Assembly: GCA_958295885.1 (NCBI GenBank)
Contig: OY282380.1
Location: 3,410,001-3,474,000 of the forward strand
DNA length: 64,000 nucleotides
Source: Arenicellales bacterium
GTDB taxonomy: Bacteria > Pseudomonadota > Gammaproteobacteria > Arenicellales > JAJDZL01
Direction: 5' to 3'
Shown one piece after another: positions 33,885 through 48,300 of this stretch (its first letter is position 1; each line of letters opens with the position of its first letter). The translations under genes and the position numbers were made by a program. The notes under the pieces were generated by a model. It was not told where the DNA came from. It made no database searches and saw only the letters and a program-made list of their open reading frames with translations.

Positions 33885-36041
33885 CTAGCTCAGCTCAGGC
33901 TTAGATGCAGAAATTTTTCCATTGATAAGGTGTTCGTACGCATTCTTGTCAAAATCACTTCTCACCCTCCACTGATAACGATCATCAACGTGATCATATT
34001 GGACGTTATCAAGGCCTGGAGGCATGCTTAATTTTGTTCTTTCCAAGAACTGGTTTCCGCCGCCAAGTACAGCGTGAATTTTTTGCCAGTCCTCGACAAA
34101 GTATTCCGCAATCAGAGGAATGATATCCTGCCGCATTATTTCATCAACATCCGACCTCTCTTTTGCCTGCATAAACCAAGCATGGCCGATTCTATGATCT
34201 CGGTCAAGGAACCATTCCAAACGAGCATTAATGACGTCTAATACTTTGTCCAGTTCGACTCCGGTTTTATTGGCATAAGAGACTAGAAGCGAGGAATTGG
34301 GTTCTAGTTCTTCGAATTTGAAACGTCGACGCAGTGCGGTGTCTAACGAGGTGATGGAACGGTCGGCTGTGTTCATGGTCCCAAGTATGTACAGATTGGC
34401 TGGCAGACTGAACTCTTCTTGAGAGTACGGCAGAGTCACGGTAACTTCGTTTTCTTTGCCTAACCTTTTGTCCTCTTCCAAGAGCGTAACAAGTTCTCCT
34501 AACACTTTGGAAACATTAGCGCGGTTGATTTCGTCAATTATTAAAACATGTCGCTGATTCTCAGACTTTCTCGCATGTTTAGCCATGTGCTTGAGGATGC
34601 CATCTTTTGTCACGAGCCGAAAACCGGAAGAGTTCTCCTTGTCATCATTGGCTGAATTGGTTTCAGGACGCAGGCCCTCAACGAACTCTTCATATCCATA
34701 TGATTCATGGAAAGTCACGAACATGACTCGATCTTTTTCGACAAGTTCGTTATAGCGGGACTTATTGTCGTCATTAGAAAGTCCTGTAACGCCATCGCAA
34801 ATTTTAACGGAACGTCTGATGGCAGTGAAAGTTTTTCCAGTTCCTGTGGGACCATATAGAATTTTGTTGAGTGGATGAACGATGTCGGGTATAACATCAT
34901 CGTCATCAATCCTTACACCTAGAGTGTTCAGCAACTTAAATGTGTTCCAATACGCTTCAGAATTTCTAAATGCTAGAAATGTCTTTGAATTGACATTTAC
35001 TTTACCAAAGCTGGCTTGTTCTGTCGCACTATCCAAGCTGCTTGCTGACTTGTTTATCCAAACTACATGAATCCTAAAATTTTTGTCGAATCTTCCATTC
35101 GAATCATATTCGTTGTCTAGAACGACACCGATTCCTCTGCCTTTTCGCTGTCCATGTCTTACTAAAATAATATCTCCTGTTTTCGGAGTTGTAGCTGGAT
35201 CTGCTTTTTCGGCCATGGAGCGACTCAGATAGACAAAAGAGTTTACCTTGAAAGTCAATTGATCATCGGTGTTATTTTCATTCGCTTCCCAGCAGTCTCG
35301 TCCATCATTGTTGATATCAGTGCTAATCTGATAGAAATTTGAGTTACTTGTGACAAGTTCCTCGCTTGCTTGCCAGTACAAGAACAGATTAATTTCGTAA
35401 AAGTGGCATCGTGGGAAATAATCCTTTATTTTCTTAATTGTGTTTTGGTATTCTGCATAACCATTTTTTTCAATTCTGTGTTTCAATGCATCAGAGTCAC
35501 GAATGGAAAATAAATTCGCTATTGGATTTAAATTTTTATCTATGCCAAGAAAATTCTTAGGGTTTATTAGAAAAAGAGTTTGTGTCAGATTAGCTACCCC
35601 TACCCCGGTTATTGCTAACACCGCACCAAATAGCTGAGGGTCAATCTTTTTGTTTCCTTGAACAGCCTGACCGAGTAGCCCCCAAAGCAACTTCGGTCGG
35701 AAGATTTCACCATTGTGAAACAGAACACTAGCTCTAGCAACAGGAATCGGAAATATGAGAATTTGGTCTGAAATTCTTTCGCTCGACAACTCAAAAACAT
35801 TGTGAATACTATCGTACACTGGCTGAACTTGATGTGTCGTATTCTTCTGAGCGAGAAAGTAAATGAAGGAAAATGGGTCAATATTTTCATCTCCAAACAT
35901 TAGAAGAGGGACTTTATCCTTTCGCTTGATCCAATTTACATTTTTTGATTTCTCAATCAAATACGACTTATCATTTTCAGAAATCTTATTTACCAGTTCA
36001 TTGAACCACGGAACCCAAGTGTAATATTTGCCGATTTTCAT
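33885..36041 (-). CDS. mcrB: McrB-family AAA+ GTPase, restriction subunit
   Basis: 718 residues. AAA+ motor: Walker A GPTGTGKT at 397-404, Walker B LIIDEINRA near 500, the McrB signature MNTADRS at 556-562, and the arginine-rich TALRRRF after it. The N-terminal 390 residues differ from E. coli McrB: first a segment with IDPFSFIYFLAQ, the DPF-type motif of many McrB relatives, then around 270-340 a beta-rich part (GDIILVRHGQRKGRGIGVV) that may be the DNA-specificity domain. First gene of a two-gene operon with mcrC. Function is DNA defence against modified or foreign DNA; the target is unknown. Confidence 0.93.
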   Translation of the reverse strand: MKIGKYYTWVPWFNELVNKISENDKSYLIEKSKNVNWIKRKDKVPLLMFGDENIDPFSFIYFLAQKNTTHQVQPVYDSIHNVFELSSERISDQILIFPIPVARASVLFHNGEIFRPKLLWGLLGQAVQGNKKIDPQLFGAVLAITGVGVANLTQTLFLINPKNFLGIDKNLNPIANLFSIRDSDALKHRIEKNGYAEYQNTIKKIKDYFPRCHFYEINLFLYWQASEELVTSNSNFYQISTDINNDGRDCWEANENNTDDQLTFKVNSFVYLSRSMAEKADPATTPKTGDIILVRHGQRKGRGIGVVLDNEYDSNGRFDKNFRIHVVWINKSASSLDSATEQASFGKVNVNSKTFLAFRNSEAYWNTFKLLNTLGVRIDDDDVIPDIVHPLNKILYGPTGTGKTFTAIRRSVKICDGVTGLSNDDNKSRYNELVEKDRVMFVTFHESYGYEEFVEGLRPETNSANDDKENSSGFRLVTKDGILKHMAKHARKSENQRHVLIIDEINRANVSKVLGELVTLLEEDKRLGKENEVTVTLPYSQEEFSLPANLYILGTMNTADRSITSLDTALRRRFKFEELEPNSSLLVSYANKTGVELDKVLDVINARLEWFLDRDHRIGHAWFMQAKERSDVDEIMRQDIIPLIAEYFVEDWQKIHAVLGGGNQFLERTKLSMPPGLDNVQYDHVDDRYQWRVRSDFDKNAYEHLINGKISASKPELS

Positions 36042-36440
36042 TTCGTTGCTCCAATTGGTTTAGTGCTGTTTTTCGAGATTGTTTTCCGTCAAGAATTGTG
36101 TGTCAGTTATAGGCAGATGCCATGCTTGAGGAAGGACTAGAAAGAAACGGCGGATCCATTGAAATGCAGACTCACAACATTTGCAGATCAACCAGAATAG
36201 GTGTGTCACTACGGACTAGAATAACGTAATTTCATTTGAAAAACAATAAGTATCAGCAATTGTAATGATGGGAGTGCATTCATTTCATTCTCCAATTAGA
36301 GCGTGATTTCAGTTCAGGTCGAGTGAAGGCAGGCACACGCAGCAACCGTAAAATTATGAAAGGATCAGTTGATGAACTTCAGGATTTTGATTTTAGGAAG
36401 GCGTAGGATCTGCCTTTGGTTGAATCGATTCAGAACTGAT
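36042..36440. other. intergenic region between mcrB and the Slam gene
   Basis: About 400 nt upstream of mcrB and downstream of the Slam-like gene, AT-rich. It should contain the mcrBC promoter on the minus strand but I could not single out a good -10/-35 pair. A small plus-strand frame at 36369-36572 overlaps the Slam gene and has no support. Confidence 0.4.
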
Positions 36441-37784
36441 TCAGAATACGCGGGAAATGTTGATGTTCAAGCCCTGATTCCGATATTCGTTCACTGGAAT
36501 ATTCGACTGATTTCGCTCATAGACATAGCTGAAGGCAGGTACGAATCCTCTATGCCGCAATGCTCGATGTGAGAAACCGACACTGAAAATGAACTGCTTA
36601 TCCAAACGTCTCACGCCGAACAGTGGATCTTTCGCTGCGTGTCGTTTCCTGTGAAAAGAAGGATTCAGTGCAATTGATAAACCGCTCTCAAAAGATTTAT
36701 TGAATCCGAACCCGATTCCGACAACCTGCATTTGGTGATGTGCGCTCTTCGCCCCGATGAGTTCCACTTTAGGCTCTACTCCAATCAGGGTCCGATCATT
36801 GATCGCAAAATTGAAACGGGGAGCAAATGAAATCTGAGATCCATCCCGATAGGTTTGGGTATCGTACTTTCGATATTCCACACTTATGGGAAATTCGAAC
36901 TCGACTGACCTAGACAACTGCCAGCGCATCTGAGTCCAAATACCAAGACTCTGACGGAAGCGCTCGCCTCCAATCCACTGCCAGCCGAACCGAAATCCTT
37001 CCGACAGGCTTCTTCGTCCATAATGATGCGACAGTCCAATATCCGCGGCAACGGTGACGTCGTTCCATTCGGAGCGCTCATAGATTTTCGCGGCCCCAGA
37101 GATCGCGAGCAGGCCGCGAAGATTGGAGGAGATGTTTGGCGAGTGCGACACGCCGGCAGAAACCAGACCGCCCACGCCCGAAGACGGTCTTGAATCCTGG
37201 TCCAGCTGAAACGGCAGGCCACCGATTGAAACGACTTTAAGGTCCGAACGCCTTAACGTATTTGATTCTGGCAGCACGGAAAAAGAAAAGGAAGCTGACC
37301 ATGGCTTGCGGGCGTCAATCTGCCGAAGAAATTCCACGACGGCAGATTCGACCGAGAGCGGAAGATTTTCCGTGAGTGATGTTTTGAAGTGGAGTTTTGC
37401 CTTCTTGTCGATTCCCAAGGCGTAATAGGCGGCGGCGAGTTCCAGCTGCACACGCGTCAGGTCAGGACGCCGTTCAAGTATGGCCTCGAATCGCTCGGCA
37501 GCATTTTGCGGCATCCCAAGACGCATTTCGATGCGCCCGAGCAGGAACAGGCGTTCAGTCCATTCTTCTTCATTCTGAGGCCGCGCACGTTCGAGGAAAA
37601 CATGCGCGTCCCGCAGCCTGTCGGCCGCGATCAGCAGCCGTGCAGCCTGCAGATCCGTAATCTCAATGTCAGCAGAAGTGGACGGATTGTCCGAATCTGC
37701 ATGTACCGCAGCAGCGAAAAGAAATATGATCGCTGCTGCAGCACGCACAGCAATACGACAAGAAAGTCTTTTATTCAGCCTCAC
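36441..37784 (-). CDS. Slam-type outer-membrane protein (surface lipoprotein assembly modifier, DUF560)
   Basis: 447 residues from GTG 37784. This start gives a clean signal peptide (MRLNKRLSCRIAVRAAAAII, cleaved near VHA-DS); a TTG at 37811 would add nine residues. Residues about 50-150 form TPR repeats (LFLLGRIEMRLGMPQNAAERF, LELAAAYYALG), then a beta barrel of alternating strands ending NINISRVF with a terminal phenylalanine. This is the plan of Slam proteins, which move lipoproteins to the cell surface. The gene overlaps the 3' end of the large repeat lipoprotein by 14 nt, marking that protein as its likely client. Confidence 0.85.
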   Translation of the reverse strand: MRLNKRLSCRIAVRAAAAIIFLFAAAVHADSDNPSTSADIEITDLQAARLLIAADRLRDAHVFLERARPQNEEEWTERLFLLGRIEMRLGMPQNAAERFEAILERRPDLTRVQLELAAAYYALGIDKKAKLHFKTSLTENLPLSVESAVVEFLRQIDARKPWSASFSFSVLPESNTLRRSDLKVVSIGGLPFQLDQDSRPSSGVGGLVSAGVSHSPNISSNLRGLLAISGAAKIYERSEWNDVTVAADIGLSHHYGRRSLSEGFRFGWQWIGGERFRQSLGIWTQMRWQLSRSVEFEFPISVEYRKYDTQTYRDGSQISFAPRFNFAINDRTLIGVEPKVELIGAKSAHHQMQVVGIGFGFNKSFESGLSIALNPSFHRKRHAAKDPLFGVRRLDKQFIFSVGFSHRALRHRGFVPAFSYVYERNQSNIPVNEYRNQGLNINISRVF

Positions 37785-40700
37785 GGCTGCCGCCGAACCA
37801 GCCAATTCCAACCGAATTTGAGGTTGACGTAGTTTTGATCACACCGCCAACTTCCTGCGCCGCTGGACCGTAGAATGCACCAGACATTTCACCACTAAAT
37901 TCATCCGTCGCACCTGTTACTTCAAGATTTGCACTGAACTTGTTTCCATCAATTGTGCCGTCGCTGATAACCCCGTTGGCGTTTGGGACAGAAATGAAAG
38001 AACTTCCGGCATTTCTTCTGTATTCGATTTCATCTATCGAGCCACGAATCGTATTTTCCACGAAATTAGCTCTCAAGCTAAGATTGCCTTTCGTTGATGC
38101 TCTATCACGAAAATTCAAACAGCAGTCAGTCCAAGAATCGATCCAGGCTTTGCCCAAATAGGTGGCTCTACCACTTGGAATATTATCGACATCTGTTTGA
38201 AGTCCATTTACAAACAGGGAAAGAGGATGCTGAGTGTCACCTAATGCACGACTTGAAAAATAGTATGAATTAATATATTTGAAATCTGGAGTCGAAAAAC
38301 CATTGCTGTTGGTCCAAATCCATTGATCGCGATTATTTGAAACTTTATTGTAACTAGAACTGGAAACTACGTCGCTGTCTTCGAACTGAACCGAATATTG
38401 AGTTCCATCAACCATATAGGTCAGGGTAATTCCGCCACTGTCATTGCTTTGTATTGACACTACTTGTGTAGAATCGTCTGAAAGTTCAACACTCTTGTTG
38501 TTGTCAGAGAAATCTCGTTTGACTGTCGCGTCTAATGGTGCGGAATTGGCTTGTTCGAGAGGACCTGTAGGATTGAATGGACTACTGCCTGTCATATACC
38601 CAAACAGAACCGCATTTCTGCGAGTGGCATTGAGAACTGCTCCGACTTCATTTGCCTGTGGTCCGAAAAACTCACCCAGAACATTGCCGCTAAACCCCTC
38701 AATACTCGCGATCACCTCATTTGAATTTTGTGTATCGCTCAAGTCAGATGAGCTGTCAGCACCCCTTAGATTTGCCAGAAATTGACCGTTTTCTATGTTG
38801 CCGGTTTCAATTATGAATCTGTTGTCTTCGAGTGAAGAATAGCTGTCGGAAGATTCTGGACGTACCCTAATTTTCGAAATTTCTCCGTTTACAGTACTTT
38901 CTCCAAAATTTGCTCTCAGAACTCCTACGCCACTTACATGCGTTCTATCCAACTGATTCGCATTTCGCCAAATTTCACCTTTCATACTCCCAACATATCT
39001 AGCTGTAGCATCCGGTAAATTTCCAGTCTTAGCGCCGCCGATGAAGTATAAACGAGACCGTTTGTTGGGATCGAGACTGCTACTTTGTCCACCGTAAACA
39101 GCAAAATACGTAAATCCGGTACGCTCGAACCAGACACCGTTGGAAAAAGGGGCGTTGTCTTCAGACTTAGACCCAAAGCTATCAAAATTTGGTAGATAGT
39201 GCTGTTTTGTATAGTGTTGAATCCATTCCTCATCATCAATCACGAACGTCACAAAATATCCACCGTCACCATCGCTTGAAATCGACTTAATCGCAGCATC
39301 CGAACTTTCCGCACTGCTTGGATCACCTGAAATCCTGTCTAACGCAGTCGTAATGGGTGCGAAAACATTTTCTGAATTTAGAATCAATTGGTCGAATGGA
39401 ATATTGTTTGCGTCGTTCGAATTTACAGTTTCATTCAGACTCTTACTCAGGCCAGTTCTAACCTGAAGAACAGGTAGCAATGTAACCGTAGGCATGCCAC
39501 CGCTGAGGTCGTAGGTGACCATCCCATCTTCCGTTGCAGTCAATCTACAGGCATAATCGCCCGACGGACATGAGATCTTGACGTTACCACGGGTTTCGGA
39601 CATGCCGGGTTGAACTGCAAACTGCCCGGGAGAGAGGCCGTGGTTCATCGGCGGGCTCAGTGTTCTGCTGGCGGCCAAAACAGTTGGCGTTCCACCTGTT
39701 GCGCTGTAACTGACACTGCCGTCATCGGCAATCATAATATTGCAGGCGCTGCCTTCAGCAGGGCACGAAAACTCGACGTTGCCACGGGATTCGGACATGC
39801 CGGGTTGAACTGCAAACTGGTCGGCGGTGAGGCCGTGGTTCATCGGCGGGCTCAGTGTTCTGCTGGCGGCCAAAACAGTTGGCGTTCCACCTGTTGCGCT
39901 GTAACTGACGCTGCCGTCATCGGCAATCATAATATTGCAGGCGCTGCCTTCAGCAGGGCACGAAAACTCGACGTTGCCACGGGATTCGGACATGCCGGGT
40001 TGAACTGCAAACTGGTCGGCGGTGAGGCCGTGGTTCATCGGCGGGCTCAGTGTTCTGCTGGCGGCCAAAACAGTTGGCGTTCCACCTGTTGCGCTGTAAC
40101 TGACGCTGCCGTCATCGGCAATCATAATATTGCAGGCGCTGCCTTCAGCAGGGCACGAAAACTCGACGTTGCCACGGGATTCGGACATGCCGGGTTGAAC
40201 TGCAAACTGGTCGGCGGTGAGGCCGTGGTTCATCGGCGGGCTCAGTGTTCTGCTGGCGGCCAAAACAGTTGGCGTTCCACCTGTTGCGCTGTAACTGACA
40301 CTGCCGTCGTCGGCAATCGTTATACTGCAGGCGCTGCCTTCAGCAGGGCACGAAAACTCGACGTTGCCACGGGATTCGGACATGCCGGGTTGAACTGCAA
40401 ACTGGTCGGCGGTGAGGCCGTGGTTCATCGGCGGGCTCAGTGTTCTGCTGGCGGCCATGACAGTTGGCGTTCCACCTGTTGCGCTGTAACTGACACTGCC
40501 GTCGTCGGCAATCGTTATACTGCAGGCGCTGCCTTCAGCGGGACACGAAAACTCGACGTTGCCGCGGGATTCGGACATGCCGGGTTGGACTGAAAACTGG
40601 TCGGCGGTGAGGCCGTGGTTCATCGGCGGGCTCAGTGTTCTGCTGGCGGCCATGACAGTTGGCGTTCCACCTGTTGCGCTGTAACTGACACTGCCGTCGT

Positions 40701-40947
40701 CGGCAATCGTTATACTGCAGGCGCTGCCTTCAGCGGGACACGAAAACTCGACGTTGCCACGGGATTCGGACATGCCGGGTTGGACTGAAAACTGGTCGGC
40801 GGAGAGGCCATGGTTTTCCGGAACCATCAATGCCATGGAGCTTATCTTTTTGGTACCCGCGCAACCAAGCAGCATGGACATGAAAATCGCAATGAGAAAT
40901 ATGGAAATATATCGACATATGTTTATGTTAATAACGAGTAGTTTCAT
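37771..40947 (-). CDS. large TbpB-like surface lipoprotein with seven 65-residue repeats
   Basis: 1058 residues. Lipoprotein signal with lipobox LLGC (Cys29). Residues 45-499 are seven tandem 65-residue units beginning NHGLTADQF and containing SCPAEGSAC (two cysteines, probably a disulfide) and DDGSVSYSATGGTPTV. The rest holds two related beta-barrel-like lobes, ending EFFGPQANEVGAVL (about 770) and AFYGPAAQEVGGVI (about 1040), the GxFYGPxAxExGG motif of TbpB-type transferrin-receptor lobes. The Slam gene overlaps its end. It is presumably a surface-exposed binding or adhesion protein; whether it binds an iron protein is unknown. Confidence 0.85.
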   Translation of the reverse strand: MKLLVININICRYISIFLIAIFMSMLLGCAGTKKISSMALMVPENHGLSADQFSVQPGMSESRGNVEFSCPAEGSACSITIADDGSVSYSATGGTPTVMAASRTLSPPMNHGLTADQFSVQPGMSESRGNVEFSCPAEGSACSITIADDGSVSYSATGGTPTVMAASRTLSPPMNHGLTADQFAVQPGMSESRGNVEFSCPAEGSACSITIADDGSVSYSATGGTPTVLAASRTLSPPMNHGLTADQFAVQPGMSESRGNVEFSCPAEGSACNIMIADDGSVSYSATGGTPTVLAASRTLSPPMNHGLTADQFAVQPGMSESRGNVEFSCPAEGSACNIMIADDGSVSYSATGGTPTVLAASRTLSPPMNHGLTADQFAVQPGMSESRGNVEFSCPAEGSACNIMIADDGSVSYSATGGTPTVLAASRTLSPPMNHGLSPGQFAVQPGMSETRGNVKISCPSGDYACRLTATEDGMVTYDLSGGMPTVTLLPVLQVRTGLSKSLNETVNSNDANNIPFDQLILNSENVFAPITTALDRISGDPSSAESSDAAIKSISSDGDGGYFVTFVIDDEEWIQHYTKQHYLPNFDSFGSKSEDNAPFSNGVWFERTGFTYFAVYGGQSSSLDPNKRSRLYFIGGAKTGNLPDATARYVGSMKGEIWRNANQLDRTHVSGVGVLRANFGESTVNGEISKIRVRPESSDSYSSLEDNRFIIETGNIENGQFLANLRGADSSSDLSDTQNSNEVIASIEGFSGNVLGEFFGPQANEVGAVLNATRRNAVLFGYMTGSSPFNPTGPLEQANSAPLDATVKRDFSDNNKSVELSDDSTQVVSIQSNDSGGITLTYMVDGTQYSVQFEDSDVVSSSSYNKVSNNRDQWIWTNSNGFSTPDFKYINSYYFSSRALGDTQHPLSLFVNGLQTDVDNIPSGRATYLGKAWIDSWTDCCLNFRDRASTKGNLSLRANFVENTIRGSIDEIEYRRNAGSSFISVPNANGVISDGTIDGNKFSANLEVTGATDEFSGEMSGAFYGPAAQEVGGVIKTTSTSNSVGIGWFGGSREAE
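39451..40815 (-). repeat. seven tandem 195-nt repeats in the TbpB-like gene
   Basis: The unit is exactly 195 nt (65 codons): the same word recurs at 39821, 40016, 40211, 40406, 40601 and 40796. Units 4-6 in protein order are almost identical, units 1-3 differ at a few sites, and unit 7 is strongly diverged and marks the array edge. In-frame, so copy number may change without breaking the gene. Confidence 0.95.
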
Positions 40948-42434
<1,487 letters not shown>

Positions 42435-42446
42435 AGGTCGCAGATG

Positions 42447-42653
42447 TTAACCTAAAGGAAGGTTGGCTCCGGTTATCATATTGATATAGCAGGCGGCGAT
42501 TTCAATGTAATCCGAATTGGGCAGGGAGAAATAACGAAGAAACTCAGCGGCAGTCATGCGACCTTCGTTAAAGTAATTCATAATCAACTCACTGACTGGA
42601 TGGAGTCGAAGTGGAAAGTCACAAAAAATTTGAGCAACTGTGTAGTCCATCAC
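42447..42653 (-). CDS. small hypothetical protein
   Basis: 68 residues: MMDYTVAQIFCDFPLRLHPV, then VSELIMNYFNEGRMTAAEF and ending MITGANLPLG. Convergent with dapB, 12 nt away. It has mixed helical composition and no signal or membrane segment. I do not recognise a family. Possibly a real small protein, possibly chance. Confidence 0.4.
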   Translation of the reverse strand: MMDYTVAQIFCDFPLRLHPVSELIMNYFNEGRMTAAEFLRYFSLPNSDYIEIAACYINMITGANLPLG

Positions 42654-42766
42654 GCGTTAAGAATTGAAGACGTTAACAACGAATGCAAAATTACTTGCAG
42701 TACCGTAAACCATACTTCTTTTTTGTCAGAGTTTCCTTTTAATTTTCGAGTCGATAGTTTGATTCA

Positions 42767-43906
42767 ATGACTAATGCTGTTCTTGCACTTGAAGATGGCA
42801 CTGTATTTGAAGGTCGCTCATTTGGTTCCATCGGCAGCACTGTCGGTGAAGTCATATTCAATACGTCAATTTCGGGTTACCAGGAAATCATCAGCGACCC
42901 TTCGTACGCGAAACAAATCGTTACGCTGACGCATCCCCAGATTGGAAATGTGGGAGTTAATTCCGACGATGTGGAAGCCAATCAGATTTTCGCATCTGCG
43001 TTAGTAGTTAAAACACTTCCGAAAAAGTTCAGCAATTGGCGTTCGACTTCGTCACTCAATCAATTTCTGATTAACAGCCACACTTTGGGCATCTATGATA
43101 TTGATACCAGAAAGCTGACGAAATTGATTCGAACTAAGGGCGCACAGAACGGGTGTGTCATGGCAGGTGACGGAATTGATCGGGACGATGCGGTCCGCCA
43201 AGCCAGAAAGTTTGAAGGATTGAAAAACATGGATTTGGCAAAGGTTGTGTCTACGAAGGAGGAGTACGCCTGGACGGAAGGGTTGATTGATCTGGATCAG
43301 GGAAATATGCAGCCAAGTCTGATATTTGATCGTCCGTTCGTGGTGGTTGCATTTGACTATGGCATCAAGCACAACATTCTGCGGATGCTGGCTGAGCGAA
43401 ACTGCCAGGTTAAGGTCGTGCCCGCAGAAACCCGCGCCGATCAGCTGGATCAGAAAATCGACGGTGTGTTTTTGTCCAATGGTCCGGGTGACCCGGAACC
43501 CTGCACCTATGCCATCGAGACGATTCGTGAACTCATGAAGTGGCGGATTCCTATTTTTGGAATCTGCTTGGGGCATCAGCTGCTGGGACTCGCCTCAGGC
43601 GCTCGAACCATAAAAATGAAGTTTGGACATCACGGCGCGAATCATCCAGTACGTAATTTGGAGACAGGTGAAATCATGATCACCAGTCAAAATCATGGAT
43701 TTGCAGTTGAAGAAAAATCACTGCCAGATAATCTGATTGTCACCCATACATCTCTTTTCGATGGAACGATTCAAGGACTACGACACGCGAAGTACCCTTG
43801 TTTTTCATTTCAGGGACATCCCGAAGCAAGTCCTGGTCCACACGACTGTGGATATCTATTTGATCACTTTATCGAATTGATGCAGGTAAGAAGACGGTCG
43901 AAGTAG
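42767..43906 (+). CDS. carA: carbamoyl-phosphate synthase small subunit
   Basis: 379 residues; glutamine amidohydrolase subunit feeding ammonia to CarB for arginine and pyrimidine synthesis. N-terminal domain [33 protein letters not shown]. Class I amidotransferase domain with nucleophile C267 in GICLGHQLL and the histidine/glutamate pair in [11 protein letters not shown]. Normal length (E. coli 382). Ten nt before carB. Confidence 0.97.
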   Translation: MTNAVLALEDGTVFEGRSFGSIGSTVGEVIFNTSISGYQEIISDPSYAKQIVTLTHPQIGNVGVNSDDVEANQIFASALVVKTLPKKFSNWRSTSSLNQFLINSHTLGIYDIDTRKLTKLIRTKGAQNGCVMAGDGIDRDDAVRQARKFEGLKNMDLAKVVSTKEEYAWTEGLIDLDQGNMQPSLIFDRPFVVVAFDYGIKHNILRMLAERNCQVKVVPAETRADQLDQKIDGVFLSNGPGDPEPCTYAIETIRELMKWRIPIFGICLGHQLLGLASGARTIKMKFGHHGANHPVRNLETGEIMITSQNHGFAVEEKSLPDNLIVTHTSLFDGTIQGLRHAKYPCFSFQGHPEASPGPHDCGYLFDHFIELMQVRRRSK

Positions 43907-43915
43907 ATTCAGGAC

Positions 43916-47152
<3,237 letters not shown>

Positions 47153-47232
47153 CACTGGATAACGGTTTCTCGACAAATCTAAAGTGATCGCTTGCGCTCG
47201 TTCGGCGAGAACGAGTCTGTTGTCACATGCTT

Positions 47233-47898
47233 TTATTCTCGACCAAAGATGCCTAGAATCTGAATCAGGCTAAGAAACAGGTTATAGATGGCAACGAATA
47301 AAGTCACTGTTGCCATGATGTAGTTGGTTTCGCCGCCATGGACAATTGCGCTGGTCTGGTAAAGAATCAATCCGGACATCAGAAGAATAAATATGGCGGA
47401 GACAGCAATTGACAGCGCGGGAATCTGGAAGAATATTGCGGCCAGTGACATCAAGAACGCCACTAAAATTCCGGCAAACAGCATTCCGCCCATAAACGCA
47501 AAATTCTTTTTTGTGGTCAAGGCATATGCCGAAAGTCCAAGAAAGATTAAGCCGGTACCGCCAAATGCGGTCATAACGATTTGATCACCGTTGGGCAAAA
47601 CGGTCAGATAGTAGCTTAATATCGGACCTAAGGTCAAACCCATAAATCCAGTTAACGCGAAGACAAATACAAGACCAAGTGCAGAATTTCTAAACATACT
47701 GGTTAAGAACAGTAGTCCAAAATACCCTATTAAAGTTATGATAAGGCCCATAGGAGGCCATTGAAATATGATCGAACACGCTGCTACGGCTGAGCTGAAC
47801 AGCAGAGTCATCGACAACAGGATATAGGTGTTTCGAAGTACTCTGTTGGCTACAGCGGTTGACGGAGCACGAGTAAGCACCTGTTCATTAAATCTCAT
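47233..47898 (-). CDS. Bax inhibitor-1/YccA family inner-membrane protein
   Basis: 221 residues, hydrophobic, with about seven membrane helices after an N-terminal VLRNTYILLSMTLLFSS segment. BI-1/YccA traits are GLVFVFALTGFMGLTLGPIL, YALTTKKNFAFMGGML and the late MATVTLFVAIYNLFLSLIQI. E. coli YccA modulates FtsH; here the partner is unknown. Convergent with carB, with the hairpin at 47135-47169 between them. Confidence 0.9.
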   Translation of the reverse strand: MRFNEQVLTRAPSTAVANRVLRNTYILLSMTLLFSSAVAACSIIFQWPPMGLIITLIGYFGLLFLTSMFRNSALGLVFVFALTGFMGLTLGPILSYYLTVLPNGDQIVMTAFGGTGLIFLGLSAYALTTKKNFAFMGGMLFAGILVAFLMSLAAIFFQIPALSIAVSAIFILLMSGLILYQTSAIVHGGETNYIMATVTLFVAIYNLFLSLIQILGIFGRE

Positions 47899-48300
47899 AA
47901 GAATGTAACCTCGATAAAATCAAATTAACGAAATAAAGCCTTCACACCACGAAAACTTTTCCAAAAATCTATTGTAGTTAATATAACGGCTGTTGGCAAA
48001 AAATCAAGAGCTCTGAAGGTTTTCAGGGGTCTGAGTTTATATGTGTTTTAATCCAGCAGTCTAATTGAAAAATCATTGATTTGGTGAATGAACAAAGACT
48101 TCCATCTACTATTTTACTACACATAACTCCTTAACCCAAATCAGCAATTTTAAGAGAGGCAGTTGCGCTGTGGAGATTTTCATGACGGTTAGGAATTTAC
48201 TGAATGCAAGGATACAGGGTCGGAGTCTCTCACAATCGTTCATTTGACGACTCCTTTGTCGCATTGACGGAGTTCTGGCAATTTTTATAAAATTAGTCCT
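47899..48300. other. intergenic region between BI-1 gene and vapB
   Basis: About 400 nt between divergent genes. It ends with the vapB promoter described separately. The rest is AT-rich and shows no gene. The promoter of the BI-1 gene must lie in the left part but is not obvious. Confidence 0.4.
48264..48291 (+). promoter_or_regulatory. strong sigma70-type promoter of vapBC
   Basis: TTGACG at 48264-48269, a 16-nt spacer, TATAAA at 48286-48291. Transcription would begin about 48298-48300, next to the ATG at 48301, leaving no room for a Shine-Dalgarno sequence. The vapB message may thus be leaderless or nearly so. Confidence 0.6.

Noticed and set aside
36369-36572. Plus-strand 67-codon frame near the Slam gene end
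   Set aside because: Largely antisense to the Slam barrel, with no ribosome site or motif.
39610-40593. 327-codon plus-strand frame across the lipoprotein repeats
   Set aside because: Antisense product of the 195-nt repeats; the minus frame has lipobox, lobes and a partner gene, so this one is a shadow.
39451-40815. Direct repeats considered as a CRISPR array
   Set aside because: Units are 195 nt, in frame, without spacers, and encode a protein domain; no cas genes occur in the window.
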